Assembly (NCBI GenBank): GCA_964583795.1
Contig: CAZOWX010000007.1
Coordinates: 1 to 64,000 of the forward strand
Direction of reading: 5' to 3'
DNA: 64,000 nt
Origin: JBDTME01 sp964583795
GTDB taxonomy: Bacteria; Patescibacteriota; Microgenomatia; UBA1400; PJMF01
The position numbers were made by a program, and so were the translations under genes. Below, in pieces: positions 8,926 through 17,117 of the stretch. Numbering within the stretch: position 1 is the first letter of the stretch; every line of letters starts with the position of its first letter. The notes beneath the pieces were generated by a model. It did no database searches. It was not told where the DNA came from and saw only the letters and a program-made list of their open reading frames with translations.

Positions 8926-9738
8926 TTACTTTTCTTTGTTGAATCCCTGTTTCTCTGCAAACACCTGAATGTTATTTCCCCACCCAGAATGCAGCATTTT
9001 TTGATGAAATCGTTTAGCTTTACTCGAACGAACAAAACTCACACCACTGATCGTGCCACTCACAAAAGCCGTTGTAATCGTCCAAAACAGCACATACTGA
9101 ATAGAAAATTTAGGTTCCATCAAAAAATATAAAACTCCGTGATAAATTGAAAATACCATAAGGCACAATTTCATCAATCTCAAAAAACGTCTTCGTTCCT
9201 GTTTTGGATCAGACCACCACATTCCCATAAATCCCAAGATACCAACGATCACACCAGCAAAGAGTGATAGATAAAAAGTAAAAACACTTGAATGGAGTTC
9301 TAAGGGTATCCAAACATTAATAGTCGATAAAAATGAAAGCCCAAGCATAAAACCCAAAAACATCGCGATATGAGACCACCAAAGGTGAAAGTATTCAGAC
9401 AAGTGAAATATGTCAAAGTCAGGATCTTTATTTTTTCTCAGCCAAAATGTTTTCGTCAACGTGTGTATGGAAAAAGCAGACACAATGTATAAACCAACTA
9501 TACTAAAAACTGTGTCAATAATGAAAATTTGCTGCTGTGACAAACCATTGTTGAGATCGTTTTTCAGAATATAAAAGAGAATTGATTTTGCCAATACAAA
9601 GATGATCGGCATAAATACATAAAGGTAAATAAACTGCACCACATCAAGTTGGAAAATCTGTTTTTTCCCGTTGTGTTGATACAGGACTACAGATAAAAGT
9701 GGTACTAAAGCAAAAATGCTGAGAACAAAAAGATACAT
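8926..9738 (-). CDS. Polytopic membrane protein of unknown function
   Basis: 270 residues with about seven predicted membrane helices and a short basic C-terminus (RSSKAKRFHQKMLHSGWG). I recognise no family. The start ATG (9738) has TGTTATAAT upstream with six bases between the -10 box and the ATG, implying a leaderless mRNA and an independent transcript. It lies 30 bases upstream of rnj, so rnj may be cotranscribed with it. Confidence 0.65.
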   Translation of the reverse strand: MYLFVLSIFALVPLLSVVLYQHNGKKQIFQLDVVQFIYLYVFMPIIFVLAKSILFYILKNDLNNGLSQQQIFIIDTVFSIVGLYIVSAFSIHTLTKTFWLRKNKDPDFDIFHLSEYFHLWWSHIAMFLGFMLGLSFLSTINVWIPLELHSSVFTFYLSLFAGVIVGILGFMGMWWSDPKQERRRFLRLMKLCLMVFSIYHGVLYFLMEPKFSIQYVLFWTITTAFVSGTISGVSFVRSSKAKRFHQKMLHSGWGNNIQVFAEKQGFNKEK

Positions 9739-9744
9739 CGAGCA

Positions 9745-9753
9745 ATTATAACA
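9745..9753 (-). promoter_or_regulatory. Extended -10 box, leaderless spacing
   Basis: TGTTATAAT (TG-N-TATAAT) on the minus strand, ending six bases before the ATG at 9738. A perfect -10 consensus with the extended TG. Confidence 0.6.
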
Positions 9754-9791
9754 GTCTTTTCGTATTCAATGACAGATAATCTCGTATACCG

Positions 9792-10421
9792 CTAAAGTAA
9801 AAACTGCTCCACGTCTGATTCTAATTTGAGCTGATCCCGCTGCGACTCTGCCCACTGTACAATCGTGGGTAACTTTTGAAAATCCAGTTCAAACTGGGTT
9901 TTTAAGGCCGTGCTACGAAGTGCAGCAGCAGGATGATACAGAGGATAGACAAATCGCTTCTTTTCTTGATATGTCACCTTAAACACTTTCCCATGAATGC
10001 GTGAAATTTTTTCTTCTGCAAAAAATTTTGCCATACTAAAACGCCCCAATGTCACAATTACAATTGGATCAATCACTGCAATTTGCTCATCGAGAAACAC
10101 TTTATTTTCTGCAATTTCATCAGGAAAAGGATCTCTATTATTGGGTGGACGATGCTTTACCACGTTGGTAATGTACACATCTTCTTCTTTCCAACCAATT
10201 TTTCGGATACTCTGGCGCAACAGCTGTCCCGATCTCCCCACAAACGGTCGCTTGAGTCGATCTTCGTCAGCTCCAGGAGCTTCCCCAATAAACATCACAT
10301 GAGCATCAGGATTTCCCTCACCAGGAACTAAATTAGCATGTTTTGCAAGTTCGTAAACGATTTCGCCAGCCATTCTTTTAGCGATGGCATCAAGTTTTTC
10401 TTGTTTCTCGGAAGGATTCAT
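9792..10421 (-). CDS. Family 4-type uracil-DNA glycosylase lacking Fe-S cysteines
   Basis: 209 residues. Uracil-DNA glycosylase motifs are clear: GEGNPDAHVMFIGEAPGADED (residues 34-54, motif A) and YHPAAAL (162-168, the catalytic His loop). The layout is that of family 4 (thermophile-type) enzymes, which remove uracil from DNA and carry a [4Fe-4S] cluster bound by four cysteines. Here the protein has no cysteine at all: TNVVKHRPP has His90 where families show Cys, and DEIAENK lacks the next one. The ATG at 10421 is chosen over one 18 bases upstream because TGCTACTAT lies six bases before it. Confidence 0.88.
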   Translation of the reverse strand: MNPSEKQEKLDAIAKRMAGEIVYELAKHANLVPGEGNPDAHVMFIGEAPGADEDRLKRPFVGRSGQLLRQSIRKIGWKEEDVYITNVVKHRPPNNRDPFPDEIAENKVFLDEQIAVIDPIVIVTLGRFSMAKFFAEEKISRIHGKVFKVTYQEKKRFVYPLYHPAAALRSTALKTQFELDFQKLPTIVQWAESQRDQLKLESDVEQFLL

Positions 10422-10427
10422 ACATGT

Positions 10428-10436
10428 ATAGTAGCA
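10428..10436 (-). promoter_or_regulatory. Extended -10 box of the UDG gene, leaderless spacing
   Basis: TGCTACTAT on the minus strand (TG-N plus a TACTAT hexamer), ending six bases before the chosen ATG at 10421. Confidence 0.45.
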
Positions 10437-10500
10437 CAAATCTTCATTTCAACAAAAAAATTGCATCTCAAAAACGCCTTATCTGAATTACTCTGACTTT

Positions 10501-10612
10501 AGATCCTGAATTGGTCTGGTTCCTTACATCACCAGATCTGTTCAGGATGACAAGTACGGTTCAAAATAACAAAAATCTCCTGACACCTGAAACCCGACAC
10601 CTAGCACCTATT
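10501..10612. repeat. REP-like palindrome followed by ACCTGAAACC word array
   Basis: The palindrome at 10501-10552 has outer arms ATCCTGAA/TTCAGGAT enclosing inner arms TCTGGT/ACCAGA and ends GGATGACA. About 28 bases on comes a word array beginning CTGACACCTGAAACC (10580-10594), which runs to the stop codon of the Lon-like gene. The same order of parts recurs near 33775 and 58961. Confidence 0.85.
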
Positions 10613-11737
10613 CTAGTACTGTGGCAAAAATTGCTTGATATTTTGCTCTGTGATCACGACCTGCGGGACTTGCTTCTCAATAATTTCTCGAGCTGCTTTG
10701 CGCACTGCTCCTTGAAGGGTGCGTTGAAGGGTACGAATACCGGCATCATAGCCCAGAGGACGGACCATACGTTCCCAGAGCGCTGGATCTTGGATCACAA
10801 ATTGTTGTGGAGTTAACCCTGCTTCTTCGAGCAATTGTGGGAGAACATACTTTTGGGCAATAACCGTTTTCTGCTCATCTGTGTATGAGGGCATCGAAAT
10901 TTGCTCTAAACGATCATACACGGCGGTCGCAATATTGCGAGTGTTGTTTGCTGTGGCTAAAAAAATGCATTCTGACAAATTAAACGGATAATCAATGTAG
11001 TGGTCAGTAAAAGCGTAATTCTGCCCTGGATCAAGTAACTCGACCAACACACCCATGATATCGTTGCGCGCTTCTTCAGCCACACGATCTATTTCATCCA
11101 ATAAAATGACTGGATTGCGAGTACCTGCTTGACGCAATCCTTTGATGACATAGCCAGGTTCTGCCTCGAGATGCAACCTTGATTGGCCACGCAAATCTCG
11201 AGCTGATCCCATTCCACCAAATGGAATACGGATAATTTTTCGTCCAAGCGCTTCTGCAAGCGAATAAGCAAACGTCGTTTTACCAGTTCCAACCAACCCC
11301 ACCAATAACAAAATTGGCGCTTTAACATAAGGATTTTCTTGTGTTTGGCTGCGCATTTTCAAAACCGCCACATACTCCAAAAACCGATCTTTTACCTCCT
11401 GCATACCATAGTGATGTTTTTCAAAAATAGCTTTTGTTTTTTCGAGATCTAAAATATCTGCACTTTTACTATTCCATGGTAAATTGACTATCCAATCCAA
11501 GTACTTCGACAGTCGCTCATACTTCTCATCATAGCCAGTACTTTGACTAGTTCTTTCCAAACGCATCAAGTCTTTCTGAACCTGATACTTTAATTCGTCT
11601 GGAATTTGGGCCGTTTCTAGCTTACTACGAAGCTCAGCAAGCTCAGCCTCCAATGAGTTATCAACGGAAGCTGCTTGCGGTGCAGTGTACACTGGCTGAG
11701 TTGATGAAAGCGTTTGGTCTATAGGTTGATCCATCAT
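10613..11737 (-). CDS. Lon-family AAA+ ATPase without protease domain
   Basis: 374 residues. From LPWN (86-89) onward it follows Lon: Walker A GLVGTGKT (147-154), Walker B VILLDEID (210-216), sensor region ATANNT (261-266), arginine-finger segment YDRLEQI (274-280), and the Lon alpha-domain VIAQKYVLPQLLEEAGL. The protein ends just after the alpha-domain; the Ser-Lys S16 protease domain is absent and not encoded downstream. The substrate-binding N-domain is reduced to about 85 residues with a coiled-coil-like stretch. It may act as an unfoldase, chaperone or partner of another peptidase (inference). AGGA lies upstream of the ATG. Confidence 0.88.
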   Translation of the reverse strand: MMDQPIDQTLSSTQPVYTAPQAASVDNSLEAELAELRSKLETAQIPDELKYQVQKDLMRLERTSQSTGYDEKYERLSKYLDWIVNLPWNSKSADILDLEKTKAIFEKHHYGMQEVKDRFLEYVAVLKMRSQTQENPYVKAPILLLVGLVGTGKTTFAYSLAEALGRKIIRIPFGGMGSARDLRGQSRLHLEAEPGYVIKGLRQAGTRNPVILLDEIDRVAEEARNDIMGVLVELLDPGQNYAFTDHYIDYPFNLSECIFLATANNTRNIATAVYDRLEQISMPSYTDEQKTVIAQKYVLPQLLEEAGLTPQQFVIQDPALWERMVRPLGYDAGIRTLQRTLQGAVRKAAREIIEKQVPQVVITEQNIKQFLPQY

Positions 11738-11761
11738 AGTAGTATCCTAAAAAAAAATTAC

Positions 11762-12691
11762 TTATACCATTTCATTTTCAATCATTTTTTTTGTTAGTAA
11801 TCCCCGCTTTGCCCCCAGAAACTTTGTCACAGATGCTGCGTTGCGTTTCCCCCATTCAATGCTTTCAAGAATAGTCCTATTCATGAGTTGCCCACCAATA
11901 AATCCAGTCGCAAAAGCATCACCCGCTCCAGTTTGTTCAATCGATTTGACAGCAAGTGCATCATATTGCAGCAACCTCCGTCCTTGATGAAAAACTGTGC
12001 CCCCTTTTTTCCCATTGGTTACAATAATGATCTCAATCTGCTCAAGTAATTGTGGTTGAATCTTTTCAAAACTCATCCACTCCGTGTCATTGAGTGTTAA
12101 AACATCACACCATATTGTTTCAGTAAGGAGCTCCCCACATTGGCACACATCAAGATCTTTCATTGATGGTGTCCACGAAACTTTTAAGGCATGATGTTTG
12201 GCAAACTCAAATAGATCAAACATCAGTTGCTTATCACCACCTAATGTTCCTAAATGTAACCATCGCGTCTTGTGTAAATCGTGCCAGGGAATGTCCCGAC
12301 TCTCAAGTTGGTATGCTGCCCCTCTTCGCGTCAAGGCGCTTCGCTCACCATCTCCTGCACAAAGCAGGATTGACACGGCAGTTTCCTCTAGTCTTTCGGC
12401 AATCAAGTATTTCGTCTCCACATGATCTTTTACTAAATCATCAAAAACCACTCGCGCCGCGAAATCCTTTCCAACTTCACATACTGTCGCCGCCTTTAAT
12501 CCTAGGCGACTTGCCCCCACGGCGACATTTGTGGCTCCACCACCGCTGATAAACTTCAACTCGTCGACATCCATTTTTTCGCCATACTGCTCACACAAAA
12601 CTCGATTGTTTTCAATTGTCTTGACCGAAAAATCCTTTGACCGCACCACTACGTCAAGCGTCGCTGATCCAACTGTGATAAGGTCGTACAT
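11762..12691 (-). CDS. PfkB family carbohydrate/nucleoside kinase
   Basis: 309 residues from the ATG at 12691; the longer frame upstream is repeat sequence. Ribokinase-fold signatures are VGSATLDV at the N-terminus, ISGGGATNVAVGASRLG (about 48-64) and the ATP/anion-hole motif TGAGDAFATGFIGG (about 250-263) with the catalytic Asp. It phosphorylates a sugar or nucleoside hydroxyl with ATP; the sequence alone does not fix the substrate. Rpe-like and RpiB enzymes lie nearby, so ribose or another pentose is a reasonable guess. Confidence 0.88.
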   Translation of the reverse strand: MYDLITVGSATLDVVVRSKDFSVKTIENNRVLCEQYGEKMDVDELKFISGGGATNVAVGASRLGLKAATVCEVGKDFAARVVFDDLVKDHVETKYLIAERLEETAVSILLCAGDGERSALTRRGAAYQLESRDIPWHDLHKTRWLHLGTLGGDKQLMFDLFEFAKHHALKVSWTPSMKDLDVCQCGELLTETIWCDVLTLNDTEWMSFEKIQPQLLEQIEIIIVTNGKKGGTVFHQGRRLLQYDALAVKSIEQTGAGDAFATGFIGGQLMNRTILESIEWGKRNAASVTKFLGAKRGLLTKKMIENEMV

Positions 12692-12955
12692 GAGTTTAGT
12701 ATCTAGTATCTGGTATCTGGTATCAAGTAGCACACAAAACTTAGGGTTCAGGCCTTCCTCCTTCGCCACGGCTACGGAAGGACACAGTAGAGCTTAGGGC
12801 TTAGGAGTTAAAAAATGAATGATCGATAGTTGACTCGATGCTTGGTTGGTTTTTGGGTATCACAAACTGACAAGAGAAATTTGCTAAAAGAAATGACTCT
12901 TGTCACTTGAAACTTGAATCTTGCAACTTGCAACTTGCAGCTAACTGTTAACTGT
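12692..12955. repeat. Intergenic region made of several word repeats
   Basis: In order: GTATCTGGTATCTGG words (12692-12729); a CCTTCCTCC...CTACGGAAGG element (about 12752-12783) related to copies near 21640 and 25908; words on TTAGGGCTTAGG; and an ACTTGCAACTTGCAACTTG array (12905-12955). No gene is seen between the kinase start and the LOG stop. Confidence 0.75.
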
Positions 12956-12959
12956 CACC

Positions 12960-13586
12960 TCACTTCCAAGTAGCTGTCATGCGTTTTTCAAGCTCATGTT
13001 CAAAATACTCAAAAGCTGGAATGAGCTCTTCCTCGTTCTTAACAACCTTAAATACTTGCATCTCGTGTTTTCCAATAAAAAAGTTGTCCATAATACATTT
13101 GATCACGTCATTCCAAAACTCACCATACAAAATAAACGGCTTGTGGTGCCCATAATAAATATGAGCCATCAACCAAGCAGTCGCCCACTCACTGAGTGTT
13201 CCTGTCCCGCCTTTGAACACGATAAAAATATCAGCGTGTTCCATTAGACTAAACATCCGCTCGATATAGTTTCTGGTTTTTATTTCAACATCGGCCCTAT
13301 TACCCTCAAATCGACCTTCGAAATCTGGCGCTTCGTCAGGATCAGGAGAGAATGTTACCACTAGAGTTTGTCCGCCGACTGATTGAGCACCACTGGTCGC
13401 TGCTTGCATCACACCAGGTCCACCTCCATTGACAATTACTTTGTCATGATATGCCAAATATCGAGCTACATTGAAGGCTTCTTCATACACTGGGTCTTTT
13501 TGATCGACATCAGCACTTCCAAATACCGCTACGTTGCGAATACCTGGATGAATCTTTGGTGAAGGGATGTGGAGTTTTGTACGCAT
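12960..13586 (-). CDS. LOG family protein (TIGR00730-type)
   Basis: 208 residues, Rossmann-like. GGGPGVM (54-60) and KGGTGTLSE (125-133; the family motif is PGGxGTxxE) identify the LOG/lysine-decarboxylase-like family. Members hydrolyse nucleoside 5'-monophosphates carrying modified bases (cytokinin riboside phosphoribohydrolase) or act on AMP-like compounds. The Pro of the motif is Lys here. The bacterial role is usually nucleotide salvage or detoxification; the substrate is unknown. Confidence 0.87.
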   Translation of the reverse strand: MRTKLHIPSPKIHPGIRNVAVFGSADVDQKDPVYEEAFNVARYLAYHDKVIVNGGGPGVMQAATSGAQSVGGQTLVVTFSPDPDEAPDFEGRFEGNRADVEIKTRNYIERMFSLMEHADIFIVFKGGTGTLSEWATAWLMAHIYYGHHKPFILYGEFWNDVIKCIMDNFFIGKHEMQVFKVVKNEEELIPAFEYFEHELEKRMTATWK

Positions 13587-13726
13587 GGTTGTTTAGGTTT
13601 CAGGTGTCAGGTTCAAGGTTTCAGGTGATTGTCTACCAATGCTCATAGTATTTCCCTGAAGAATCACCACCTTCCACTTCCTTTCTTAGTAAACAATAGC
13701 ATGGCTTTTTATTTTTTGTTCTCTTC

Positions 13727-14389
13727 TTACGCTGAAGCCGACAGTAATCGCTCAATTTGTGCTTCTATACTATCACTTTTCCACAACAAACTTCCGACAG
13801 ATACTCCTGTTGCTCCCGCTTTGGCGATTTGACCAATGGTATCTTCGTTGACACCGATGTCAACGGCAACCTCGAGATTGACTAAATTTCGCTGTTTTTT
13901 GATTGCAACAACTTCTTTAATTTTATCAAGTACTATCTGTCCCTTAAATGGTTCTCCTTGATGCCCCGCAACATTCCCCATAATGTTGATAAAATGCAAC
14001 TTCTCCCAGCTGTTCTTATGAATTGACTCAACCGGAGTATATAAATCGAGCGATAACCCCGCTTGCATGCCTTGACGTTTTACCTCGTCGATAAATTCCA
14101 GCTGAGAACTCATTCGCTCGATCTGGCCAATAACATTTCGGACGTTCTCAATCTGTCGACATTCATAAATAAAATCAACAGGTTCAATAACCATCAAGTG
14201 AAAATCAATGCTTAAATTCTCAAAGTTAGTTCCAATGAGGTCAATCGCCGAAATAGTTAAATTATCGACAAACTCTCCGTCAATAATATCGATCTGAACT
14301 GTGTGAATCGTGTCCAGATGTACAACTTGAGCAACTTGCTCTTCAGCAATACTGAAGCTCTCTGTAAGAATGGCGGGATAAATATTCAT
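13727..14389 (-). CDS. Ribulose-phosphate 3-epimerase-like protein
   Basis: 220 residues, TIM-barrel. IDIIDGEFVDNLTI (33-46), IDFHLMVIEP (61-70) and EVAVDIGVN (173-181) match the Rpe signatures HVDVMDGHFVPN, DVHLMV and DGGI. Rpe interconverts ribulose-5-P and xylulose-5-P using a metal held by two His and two Asp. His64, Asp34 and Asp177 are present, but the first His ligand is Gln32, and the usual MxVxPGFGGQ loop is INIMGNVAGHQGEPF. Activity may be altered. It lies 70 bases downstream of rpiB on the same strand. Confidence 0.8.
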   Translation of the reverse strand: MNIYPAILTESFSIAEEQVAQVVHLDTIHTVQIDIIDGEFVDNLTISAIDLIGTNFENLSIDFHLMVIEPVDFIYECRQIENVRNVIGQIERMSSQLEFIDEVKRQGMQAGLSLDLYTPVESIHKNSWEKLHFINIMGNVAGHQGEPFKGQIVLDKIKEVVAIKKQRNLVNLEVAVDIGVNEDTIGQIAKAGATGVSVGSLLWKSDSIEAQIERLLSASA

Positions 14390-14459
14390 AAAAACTAGAA
14401 TATGGAAAGTAAATTGTTATTATTGCATCACAAAGTATACTTTTTCCAAAAAGGGAACT

Positions 14460-14915
14460 TTACTCAGTGTGTTCCTCAATCGCTGTTATTTCCTGGATTC
14501 TGCGGACGTGTCGCTCTTCATTTTTAAATTCTGTTTCTAAAAAGTTTTTTATGATAAGTCGAGCCTCTCTCGGATCCATCCAGTCAGCTCCCAATGAAAT
14601 CATGTTGGCATTATTATTTGTTCGAGCATGAATCGCACTGGTCATATCAAACACGTCAACAGCACGAATCCCTTTTACTTTGTTTGCCACGATCACCATT
14701 CCACCACCTGAGCGACAAAACATAATCCCATACGCACTTTCCTGTGATGAAACAACTTTATTGGCAGCAACAACGGCAAAATTGGGATAGTCATCATCCG
14801 GATCCAAAACAGTATTGCCACAATCCTCTACATCATGCCCTTCCTCAATGAGCCACTGCTTCATCTCCTCTTTCATATTAAATCCACCGTGATCGGCACA
14901 AAGATAAATTTTCAT
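14460..14915 (-). CDS. rpiB: Ribose-5-phosphate isomerase B
   Basis: 151 residues from the ATG at 14915 (MKIYLCADHGG). RpiB/LacA signatures: ADHGGF at the N-terminus, catalytic Cys67 in MFCRSGGGM, NKVKGIRAV (78-86) and ARTNNNANMISLGA (97-110). The enzyme interconverts ribose-5-P and ribulose-5-P. The Rpe-like gene follows, so together they cover the non-oxidative pentose isomerisations. The longer frame upstream runs into repeat sequence and is not used. Confidence 0.95.
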   Translation of the reverse strand: MKIYLCADHGGFNMKEEMKQWLIEEGHDVEDCGNTVLDPDDDYPNFAVVAANKVVSSQESAYGIMFCRSGGGMVIVANKVKGIRAVDVFDMTSAIHARTNNNANMISLGADWMDPREARLIIKNFLETEFKNEERHVRRIQEITAIEEHTE

Positions 14916-14918
14916 GAG

Positions 14919-15069
14919 TGTAACGAATAGAAACGAATAATAAACGAATATTAGCAAATACTTGGTCAAAATTCCATCGGTGCTTGGGATAATCTACTTC
15001 AATTCGTCTTTATTGGCTTACTATTTGCTTACATTCGTTTAAATTCGTTTTGATTCGTTTTTATTTGTT
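14919..15069. repeat. Spacer bounded by inverted AAACGAATA word arms
   Basis: The left arm holds three AACGAATA-type words; the right arm holds the reverse ATTCGTTT words. The inner parts AACGAATATTAGCAAATA (14943-14960) and its complement at 15022-15039 match in 16 of 18 positions. It fills the gap between the rpiB start and the DUF59 stop; no ORF or promoter is recognised. Confidence 0.85.
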
Positions 15070-15071
15070 GT

Positions 15072-15398
15072 TTACTCAATTCCTAACTCAGCTCTTGCCT
15101 CTTGCGTCATCATTTCAATACTCCAAGGCGGATCAAAGGTCACTTGAATCTCAACGTCCTGATCAACATTAATTTCTTTTAGAGGAAAAAGCGCATCACG
15201 AATGAGCATGTCAATCGTCCCACCCAAAGGACAACCTGGAGTTGTTAGCGTCATCACAATCTTAATTTTGGGTTCATCTTTTTTGTCCGAAATTTCAACG
15301 CGGTAAATTAATCCCAAATCAACAATGCTAATGTAGAGTTCTGGGTCTTCTACTGATTTTAGCAAACTCAACACTTCATCTTTAGTTATCATATGCAT
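15072..15398 (-). CDS. DUF59/MIP18 family Fe-S assembly protein (SufT-like)
   Basis: 108 residues. VEDPELYISIVDLGLIY and the conserved Cys in TLTTPGCPLGGTIDMLI, plus FDPPWSIEMM, are typical of the DUF59/PaaD/SufT family, which helps maturation of Fe-S proteins. Separated from the suf genes (22-32 kb), but it would act in the same pathway. The ATGs at 15398 and 15392 are both possible. A GC-rich hairpin (15410-15437) stands just upstream. Confidence 0.88.
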   Translation of the reverse strand: MHMITKDEVLSLLKSVEDPELYISIVDLGLIYRVEISDKKDEPKIKIVMTLTTPGCPLGGTIDMLIRDALFPLKEINVDQDVEIQVTFDPPWSIEMMTQEARAELGIE

Positions 15399-15409
15399 AT
15401 TCTACCAAA

Positions 15410-15437
15410 ATCCCCCCCAATGGACATCGGGGGGGAT
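15410..15437 (-). promoter_or_regulatory. C7/G7 hairpin upstream of the DUF59 gene
   Basis: ATCCCCCCC and GGGGGGGAT form a perfect 9-bp stem with a ten-base loop, in the 62 bases between the 74-residue gene and the DUF59 gene. On the minus strand it is followed by ATTTTGG, a poor terminator tail. The G-run lies close to the start and could hide a ribosome site. Confidence 0.55.
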
Positions 15438-15460
15438 AATGCTTTATTTACTAAAAAAGC

Positions 15461-15685
15461 TTAAGCTTTTTTGACTTTTCTCTTTAACACTGGCATACCA
15501 GTGCGTTGGGTTTCAACAACTTCGTATCCTTCTGGGACTGCTTCAAGCGCTCCATCTCGGACATCTCGGGCAAAAAAGTAAATGCGTTGAACTCGACCGT
15601 TCTTAAGGGTCACTTCACGAGTGTGAAGATAGTACGTCTGGCCTTTTGAATTAGTATACGCAAATGCGTTTACTTGATCTGCCAT
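15461..15685 (-). CDS. Conserved small protein of unknown function, 74 aa
   Basis: A 74-residue soluble, basic protein starting MADQVNAFAYTNSKGQTYYLH and ending KRKVKKA. The strongest ribosome site in the window (AAAGGAGG, six to seven bases from the ATG) suggests high expression. The pattern of beta-strand-like segments with GYEVVETQRTGMPVLKRK resembles small proteins seen widely in CPR genomes; I cannot name a family or function. Confidence 0.75.
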   Translation of the reverse strand: MADQVNAFAYTNSKGQTYYLHTREVTLKNGRVQRIYFFARDVRDGALEAVPEGYEVVETQRTGMPVLKRKVKKA

Positions 15686-15806
15686 AGATCCTCCTTTAGT
15701 TCTCCGTTAATCAGGAGAGTGTATATAATCACAAGCTGTCAATGATGCTCGCTGTCTGGTGCTCAATTACATCTATGGTACCATACTCGAGAAAGTCTTC
15801 AAGAGC

Positions 15807-16337
15807 CTATTGTTGATCCTTTTTTAAGTTGATTGTTCCTTCCAATTGCACTTCTTCCATTTCGTCATCATCTTTCGTTTCTTTTGAAATAATGACTTTT
15901 ACTTTATCGAACTCTGAAGAGAGTGAACCACCAGTAATATATCCACCTTTTTCATACACTAAGCGCATTGCTTTTTTACGACCTTTATCCCCTTCAACCC
16001 AGAGTTGATAAAACGATGAGTCATCTTTTAACTCAGGCAAATCAGCAGAGACAGTAAATTGAGTCTTGTTATCACTACTCGGGCTGTAGCGTACTTCGCC
16101 TTGTTCCGGAACTTGAGCTGCAGGACTTGGTTGAGTCAACTTAACAACTTCCTGATCTTTCATTCCAGTGGGTTTTTCTTCATCACCAGTCAGATCACTG
16201 ATTTGTATTCCTTCAGCTGATTCAGCAGTAGGAGTGATACTCCCTTGATTGTTTGCTCCGCGTAACCAACGAAACGCTAAAAAAACAATAATGACTAATG
16301 CAATTGTTGGCAACACATATGATAATGGTTTTTTCAT
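15807..16337 (-). CDS. Anchored extracytoplasmic protein, possibly RskA-like domain
   Basis: 176 residues: N-terminal membrane anchor (about 8-24), an acidic linker, then a beta-rich domain with SFYQLWVEGDKG and KVKVIISKE. That segment resembles the outer domain of anti-sigma-K factors (RskA), but no cytoplasmic zinc-finger/sigma-binding part is present. It is transcribed just after the DsbA-like gene (37 bases), suggesting an envelope role. Weak family assignment. Confidence 0.55.
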   Translation of the reverse strand: MKKPLSYVLPTIALVIIVFLAFRWLRGANNQGSITPTAESAEGIQISDLTGDEEKPTGMKDQEVVKLTQPSPAAQVPEQGEVRYSPSSDNKTQFTVSADLPELKDDSSFYQLWVEGDKGRKKAMRLVYEKGGYITGGSLSSEFDKVKVIISKETKDDDEMEEVQLEGTINLKKDQQ

Positions 16338-16373
16338 ACCGCGTACCTCTCACCTCTGGCAGATAAAGATTTG

Positions 16374-17105
16374 TTAATTTTCGAGCATTTTCGCAACGAC
16401 TTGTTCAACATCAGAAACTGATACTTGTTGGCCGTTAACAAAAAATGTCGGAGTAGCTGAGACATTAATTTCGTTTCCCAAATTAATGTCCGATTGAACA
16501 GCCGATATTACTGTATCACTATTTAATTCCTTGGTAAAGGAGTCTTTTTCGATCCCGAGGTCTATTGCATATTGAATCATCCGCTCTTTTGCCTCATCAG
16601 ACGACAAATCAGCCCACTGTTCTTGCTTTTCAAACAACACATCGTGATATTTCCAAAAAAGATCAAACTTCCCTGCAGCTTCTGCAGCTTGAGCAGCTAA
16701 CAAAGCATTTTGGTGAATTTGAACCAAGGGATAAGCACGAAAAACAAACTCAATTTGCCCGGGATGTGCAGTACGGAGTGCGTTGAGCAGAGGGTAAGCT
16801 GCTCTACAGGCTGGGCACTGAAAATCACTAAACTCCACCACCGTCACAATTTTTTTATTAGCTGAATCAGAGGCCTGAGCTTCGTCAGAAGCAACAAGTG
16901 CTGCAGTTACTTTTGCTGATGCGCTAGCACTCGCATCTTTTCCAGACAAATCTTGGGCTGGTAATAAGACATGGCGAGACCCAGCTTTCAACTTTACTTG
17001 ATCAATGATCTTCGGAGCTTGAGAACGACCAAAAAAAACGGCAACACCGATAACTAAAAGAACTGTCCCTACAATAGTGCCGATAAGAAGAGGTATGTTT
17101 TTCAT
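16374..17105 (-). CDS. DsbA-family thioredoxin-fold oxidoreductase, membrane anchored
   Basis: 243 residues. Membrane anchor at about 5-27, then a thioredoxin/DsbA fold with active site FSDFQCPACRAAYPLL (CPAC) and, near the C-terminus, VSATPTFFVNGQQV with the cis-Pro loop. It would catalyse disulfide formation or exchange outside the membrane. A good promoter (TTGCGA, 17 bases, TATCCT) lies at 17118-17146. It shares its upstream region with the divergent GT-C gene. Confidence 0.9.
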   Translation of the reverse strand: MKNIPLLIGTIVGTVLLVIGVAVFFGRSQAPKIIDQVKLKAGSRHVLLPAQDLSGKDASASASAKVTAALVASDEAQASDSANKKIVTVVEFSDFQCPACRAAYPLLNALRTAHPGQIEFVFRAYPLVQIHQNALLAAQAAEAAGKFDLFWKYHDVLFEKQEQWADLSSDEAKERMIQYAIDLGIEKDSFTKELNSDTVISAVQSDINLGNEINVSATPTFFVNGQQVSVSDVEQVVAKMLEN

Positions 17106-17117
17106 TTCGTGGCGCCT

